Assembly (NCBI GenBank): GCA_026991885.1
Contig: JALXAQ010000243.1
Coordinates: 1-35,457, forward strand
DNA: 35,457 nt
Source: Thiotrichaceae bacterium
GTDB taxonomy: Bacteria > Pseudomonadota > Gammaproteobacteria > Beggiatoales > Beggiatoaceae
Direction of reading: 5' to 3'
Part shown: positions 32,666 to 35,457 of the stretch, in pieces
Layout: the number at the start of each line of letters is the position of its first letter
Position numbering within the stretch: position 1 is the first letter of the stretch
Made by a program: the position numbers and the translations under genes
The notes under the pieces: model-generated
Seen by the model: the letters and a program-made list of their open reading frames with translations, nothing else
Databases searched by the model: none
What the model was told of the DNA's origin: nothing

Positions 32666-33080
32666 TCATTTTTCCTGTGAATTTGTTGACAAGGGATTAT
32701 ACCAATTCAAATCTGGAAATTTGGTAAAATCTCGGTCTGTGCTGCAAAGTAGCAATTCATGTTCAATTGACAAAGCCGCTAAGTGTGCATCAGATTTTTG
32801 CATGTTGTTCAGTAGGTTGCGGTATCCAAACGCTGGGTAATGCTAACCATTCTTCAACTTCTGTCCAAGCTGTTGATATGTTTAATGGATTATCAAAAAT
32901 ACGTGGATTAGTTACGATGCGGACAAATCCCAATAAACTAAGCCAAGGTAATCCAACTTGAGCATTTCCATTAAATTGTTCCTCCAGCCAAGTACGCGCC
33001 GCAAAGTGTTGGGGATAATCTGCCACAGTAGCGTAAAGCAACAGATTAACGTCTACCAAAATATCTTTTGTTTGTCTCAT
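32666..33080 (-). pseudogene. vapC: Broken VapC (PIN domain) toxin gene
   Basis: The first part (33080 to 32790) encodes 96 residues of a PIN-domain toxin: DILVDVNLLLYATVADYPQH, WLSLLGFVRIVTNPRIF and VWIPQPTEQHAKI, then a stop. The C-terminal part is present in the next frame (32791 to 32666): DAHLAALSIEHELLLCSTDR, then DFTKFPDLNWYNPL and a stop. VapC proteins of this kind have roughly 15-20 more residues between these parts. A small deletion with a frameshift has therefore inactivated it, separating the first Asp from the later catalytic acidic residues. The antitoxin gene overlaps its start by 4 bases and is intact. Confidence 0.8.
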
Positions 33081-33328
33081 TTATACAATTCACCCTCAGT
33101 TGCAGCAATAATTTCTGCCACATTATCCAAATTAGGTAATTTGGCACCCAGATGAACTGGCTTAATTCGGTAAGGCTTGTCCTGACGAATAGGCTTCGAT
33201 TCGATGACATTAAGACCAGCCTGTAATACCTTATTAATAGTGTGTTTGAAGCTATCGTTACGCATAAGACTCAGCCGTTTTAACCTTACCGCAATGTCAT
33301 TGTCTAAAGTTAATGTGGTGCTGTGCAT
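33077..33328 (-). CDS. vapB: VapB-like antitoxin
   Basis: This 83-residue protein begins MHSTTLTLDNDIAVRLKRLS, a ribbon-helix-helix DNA-binding start. The C-terminal part (HLGAKLPNLDNVAEIIAATE) probably holds the toxin. GAGGAG lies 6 bases before the ATG. It overlaps vapC by 4 bases. It remains open although vapC is broken, as expected since a free antitoxin is harmless. Confidence 0.8.
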   Translation of the reverse strand: MHSTTLTLDNDIAVRLKRLSLMRNDSFKHTINKVLQAGLNVIESKPIRQDKPYRIKPVHLGAKLPNLDNVAEIIAATEGELYK

Positions 33329-33385
33329 TTTCTGCTCCTCAAATTTTCGTGACAGATCACATAATCTGCGATACGTGTGATTTTA

Positions 33386-33946
33386 TCATATTTTAAGTTT
33401 ATCTTTCGCATTGCGACCATTGCGCTGGGACACGAGCTGAGAGATTTCGTTAAGCGGTACGCCAAAACGTTCCGCCGTTTTTAGGGACACTATTTGCCCA
33501 GGTGTGATGTCGGGTATAGATTGTGCTTGGCGAATTTGGACTTGTGCCTTACCGGGTGTCCAAGTCAAGAAGACGGTACGCTCGTGACGATTTGCGCTCA
33601 AATCTTTCACCTGTTCGGGTGGTGCTACTGGCGTGGCGAGAATGCTGACACCTTTAGAATATAAGACTTTTAGGGTGACTTGACCATTACTGACTTCGTA
33701 GTCGATTTCTTCAACTTCAGCCGTTTTAAGGTGAGGACCGCCGGTTTAATCTTGATATCATCTGCCTTGGTAATAGATGTCTCGGCGATGATATCGCCAT
33801 CTCCATCGTTGGCTGGTAATCCACCTAGTTTCCGAACGAGACGGTAACTTATTTTGCCACGCGCCTTGATTTGGGGCCAAGATAACCGGAGCGATTCGCC
33901 ACGCCATTCCGCTGTGATAATTTTTACACGCAGAGCGTCGCAGCAA
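33386..33946 (-). pseudogene. Frameshifted FnIII-like gene
   Basis: Two frames together read as one protein. From about 33930 to near 33740 one frame gives VKIITAEWRGESLRLSWPQI, then ISYRLVRKLGGLPANDGDGD. From 33745 to 33386 the other gives LKTAEVEEIDYEVSNGQVTL, VAPPEQVKDLSANRHERTVF and LTWTPGKAQVQIRQAQ. The frames cross near 33740. The pattern (LSW, YRLVRK, later LTWTPG) looks like FnIII modules. The 5' end runs into repeat DNA at about 33927-33950. I infer a decayed gene, possibly of the same lost system as the zinc-ribbon fragment. Confidence 0.55.
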
Positions 33947-34046
33947 GCACTCGAAAAAGGTGCGTAGGACGCACCCTACAAATATCTTTTTATTTCAATT
34001 GCTTAAATACTTATGTCTAAGTGAGTGCGCTCCGCGTGGGAACGAG
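33927..34046. repeat. Decayed copy of the structured CGCAGAGCG repeat
   Basis: The left part ACACGCAGAGCGTCGCAGC and the right part CGCGTGGGAACGAG (34033-34046) match pieces of the intact element at 21583-21689. Between them lies another small palindrome, GGTGCGT-AGG-ACGCACC (33959-33975). It fills the gap between the FnIII pseudogene and the ATPase gene. Confidence 0.5.
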
Positions 34047-34051
34047 CCATT

Positions 34052-35167
34052 TCATTTTGGATTTGCTCCTTCAAATAAACCCTTTTTCCATACCCATCCT
34101 GGTTTATCTCCACCTTTAACTAGATTTGAAACCAATTCAACTTCTCTGGCTCGTCGAATGGTGGTATAACCCTCTTTTTTTACCAACCAAAATATTTCAT
34201 CCAATTCTATGGCATTTAAAAAATCTGGCGAGTGTGAAGAAACCATGACTTGTCCACCACGCAGTGAATATAACCGAAATTCTTCCGCGAGTTCATAAAG
34301 CAAATCTGGATACAATTGATTTTCGGGTTCTTCGACACACAATAAGGGGTGTGGCGACGGATCATGTAATAAAATCAGATAGGCAAACATTTTAATAGTG
34401 CCATCTGAAACATAGCGGGCTAAAAACGGATCTTTGAATGCACTATCTTGAAATTTGAGCAGTACACGTCCTTCCTCAGTCGTTTTGGCTTTCACGTTGT
34501 GGATGCCAGGCACACGCTCAGAGAGCTTGCTCAAGATTTTCTCAAAAATATCTCGGTGTTCTTCATAGATAAATTGTGCGACAAGAGATAAATTTTCACC
34601 TTCACGAGATAAATGCTCAGCATAGCCATCATCCTGTATTTGCCGCGCTTGGTTGATATTAAAATCAGAAAGATTCCAACTTTCAATAAGTTGTCTAAAA
34701 GCAGTTGCCGCTTTAAATCGCTTAAATTGTCCTAAACCTTTAATGGCAAGAATATTAGGAGAATCTAAAGTTTGTTCTTCACGATCTAATTGTTCGTCTG
34801 GTTTATTAAAATCTTCCTCATTAGTAATGGCATAACCTTTTCCATACTGAAAATCCAGAAAATGGTATGGAGAGCCATAAGCACCACGTTTATAACGCAA
34901 AACTTCTCGTTTAATGATGGGACGATTATTTTTCAGTGTAATTTGTAATTGGTATGTCACCAATCTTTGCACATTTGCAACAGGCATACGAAATTGAATT
35001 TTTAATTCAATCGGTTCGTTTGCATGTCCCCGACTCACCACCTCCTTAAAGCCACCGCGTTTGCTTAATGCCTTTTGTACATTGTCCTTCATGGCATCTT
35101 TAATAAAATTAAACACATCAAATAAAGTCGATTTACCACTGCCATTGGCACCGACGATGACACACAT
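34052..35167 (-). CDS. AAA family ATPase, RecF-like, with damaged N-terminus
   Basis: The frame gives 371 residues from the ATG at 35165-35167. Walker A (GANGSGKST) comes only 5 residues after this Met. Walker B is PLLCVEEPENQLYP, with SSHSPDF as the switch motif. The normal first strand of the family is missing, but it is encoded in frame just upstream: VKNFKTFQSAELKDIPP runs into the Met. That stretch has no start codon and is preceded by a TAG near 35222. I infer a lesion (perhaps one base in the A-run near 35215) or a sequencing error. Proteins of this family accompany mobile elements and defence loci; substrate is unknown. It is convergent with the region on its left. Confidence 0.75.
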   Translation of the reverse strand: MCVIVGANGSGKSTLFDVFNFIKDAMKDNVQKALSKRGGFKEVVSRGHANEPIELKIQFRMPVANVQRLVTYQLQITLKNNRPIIKREVLRYKRGAYGSPYHFLDFQYGKGYAITNEEDFNKPDEQLDREEQTLDSPNILAIKGLGQFKRFKAATAFRQLIESWNLSDFNINQARQIQDDGYAEHLSREGENLSLVAQFIYEEHRDIFEKILSKLSERVPGIHNVKAKTTEEGRVLLKFQDSAFKDPFLARYVSDGTIKMFAYLILLHDPSPHPLLCVEEPENQLYPDLLYELAEEFRLYSLRGGQVMVSSHSPDFLNAIELDEIFWLVKKEGYTTIRRAREVELVSNLVKGGDKPGWVWKKGLFEGANPK

Positions 35168-35248
35168 TGGGGGTATATCCTTGAGTTCAGCAGATTGGAA
35201 CGTTTTAAAGTTTTTTACCTAAAAATGGCAATAAAAAAATGATAAACT

Positions 35249-35277
35249 TTGTTATATAACTGAAATAATGGTATAAT
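35249..35277 (+). promoter_or_regulatory. Promoter before the transposase gene
   Basis: TTGTTA (35249-35254) and TATAAT (35272-35277) are separated by 17 bases, a good sigma70 spacing, 35 bases before the transposase ATG. Confidence 0.5.
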
Positions 35278-35311
35278 GCGATTCCCACTCAAGCTTAAGA
35301 TAAACACCTAA

Positions 35312-35457
35312 ATGATGAAAAACTTTCAGGTCAAATTTACCGCTAAAAATCTAACTGGAAACGCCGGACTAGTTCATTTTGGCAAATTTGCCGACAAATT
35401 ACAACTTCCGAAAACGTTAACAAAAATCCTTTCGAACAAACGAGGACCTACCGCTGA
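35312..35457 (+). CDS. IS transposase, N-terminal part (IS1380-like), cut by window end
   Basis: A frame begins with two Mets (35312 and 35315) and is open to the last base: KNFQVKFTAKNLTGNAGLVH, then FGKFADKLQLPKTL and SNKRGPTA. The NLTGNAGLVHFGKFADKL type of opening is what I recall for one group of IS1380-family transposases. Catalytic residues lie beyond the window. A promoter-like pair precedes it. Element ends cannot be fixed here. Confidence 0.6.
   Translation, partial: MMKNFQVKFTAKNLTGNAGLVHFGKFADKLQLPKTLTKILSNKRGPTA

Noticed and set aside
32625-32961. Two + strand frames over the vapC region
   Set aside because: They are antisense to readable PIN-domain sequence in both minus-strand frames.
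33758-33946. 62-codon minus-strand ORF rich in Arg and Trp
   Set aside because: A different minus-strand frame over the same bases gives better FnIII-like sequence that joins the downstream frame, so this ORF is a shadow.
35257-35263. Single TAACTGA before the transposase
   Set aside because: One 7-base copy can occur by chance in AT-rich DNA. Only the triple run at 16776 is counted.
1-35457. tRNA or rRNA genes, riboswitches
   Set aside because: Looking through the gene-free gaps I saw no tRNA cloverleaf with conserved TTC or anticodon arm, no rRNA-like sequence and no known riboswitch core. A covariance-model search would be needed to exclude small RNAs.

Overview
The window looks like a chromosome segment from a large sulfur bacterium of the Beggiatoaceae (Gammaproteobacteria, Thiotrichales). 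Three things point there. The core block def-fmt-rsmB-DUF4390-ntrY-ntrX-trkA is a typical gammaproteobacterial order. The DNA is AT-rich and crowded with short palindromic intergenic repeats. A run of three TAACTGA heptamers sits directly before one start codon, and that heptamer is a known intergenic repeat of marine Beggiatoaceae. The assignment is inferred from content; there is no rRNA or other direct marker gene here.

Layout. (1) 1-1440: a very AT-rich left end with an ABC/RecF-like ATPase gene and the cut-off start of an overlapping partner gene. (2) 1542-4993, minus strand: two membrane Cache-sensor proteins. The upstream one appears to be a Cache domain fused to a pentameric ligand-gated ion channel (pLGIC)-like module. 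(3) 5139-13705: the conserved core block for N-formylmethionine metabolism, 16S rRNA methylation, an NtrY/NtrX two-component system and TrkA. NtrX has degenerate ATPase motifs. (4) 13747-20523: two tandem paralogues with an unknown N-terminal region, a TPR-like segment, a Ser/Thr kinase domain and leucine-rich repeats. The second has lost the catalytic aspartate and carries 21 repeats against 8. (5) 20630-25699: glutathione synthetase, then a secreted beta-propeller protein and a secreted FnIII-like protein. (6) 25704-28754: an accessory island. It holds a nuclease-like/ParA fusion gene, a ParB-like/helix-hairpin-helix gene, an 80-bp partial copy of the fusion gene, and a BrnT/BrnA-like toxin-antitoxin pair, all set among inverted repeats. 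(7) 28762-32379: a DUF5666 lipoprotein and a DUF6502 protein, divergent from a secreted protein, with three related operator-like sites between. (8) 32432-33946: decayed genes (a zinc-ribbon fragment, a broken vapC beside an intact vapB, and a frameshifted FnIII-like gene). (9) 34052-end: a second RecF-like ATPase with a damaged N-terminus and the start of an IS transposase.

How the parts relate. The core block is housekeeping. Around it lie signalling genes (Cache channel, LRR kinase/pseudokinase pair) and conflict-type genes (ParA-nuclease pair, toxin-antitoxin modules, ATPase plus lost partner), several of them broken and bounded by repeats. The strongest candidates for undescribed biology are the Cache-pLGIC protein with its Cache partner, the kinase/pseudokinase LRR pair, and the nuclease-ParA plus HhH unit bracketed by perfect 22-bp inverted repeats.
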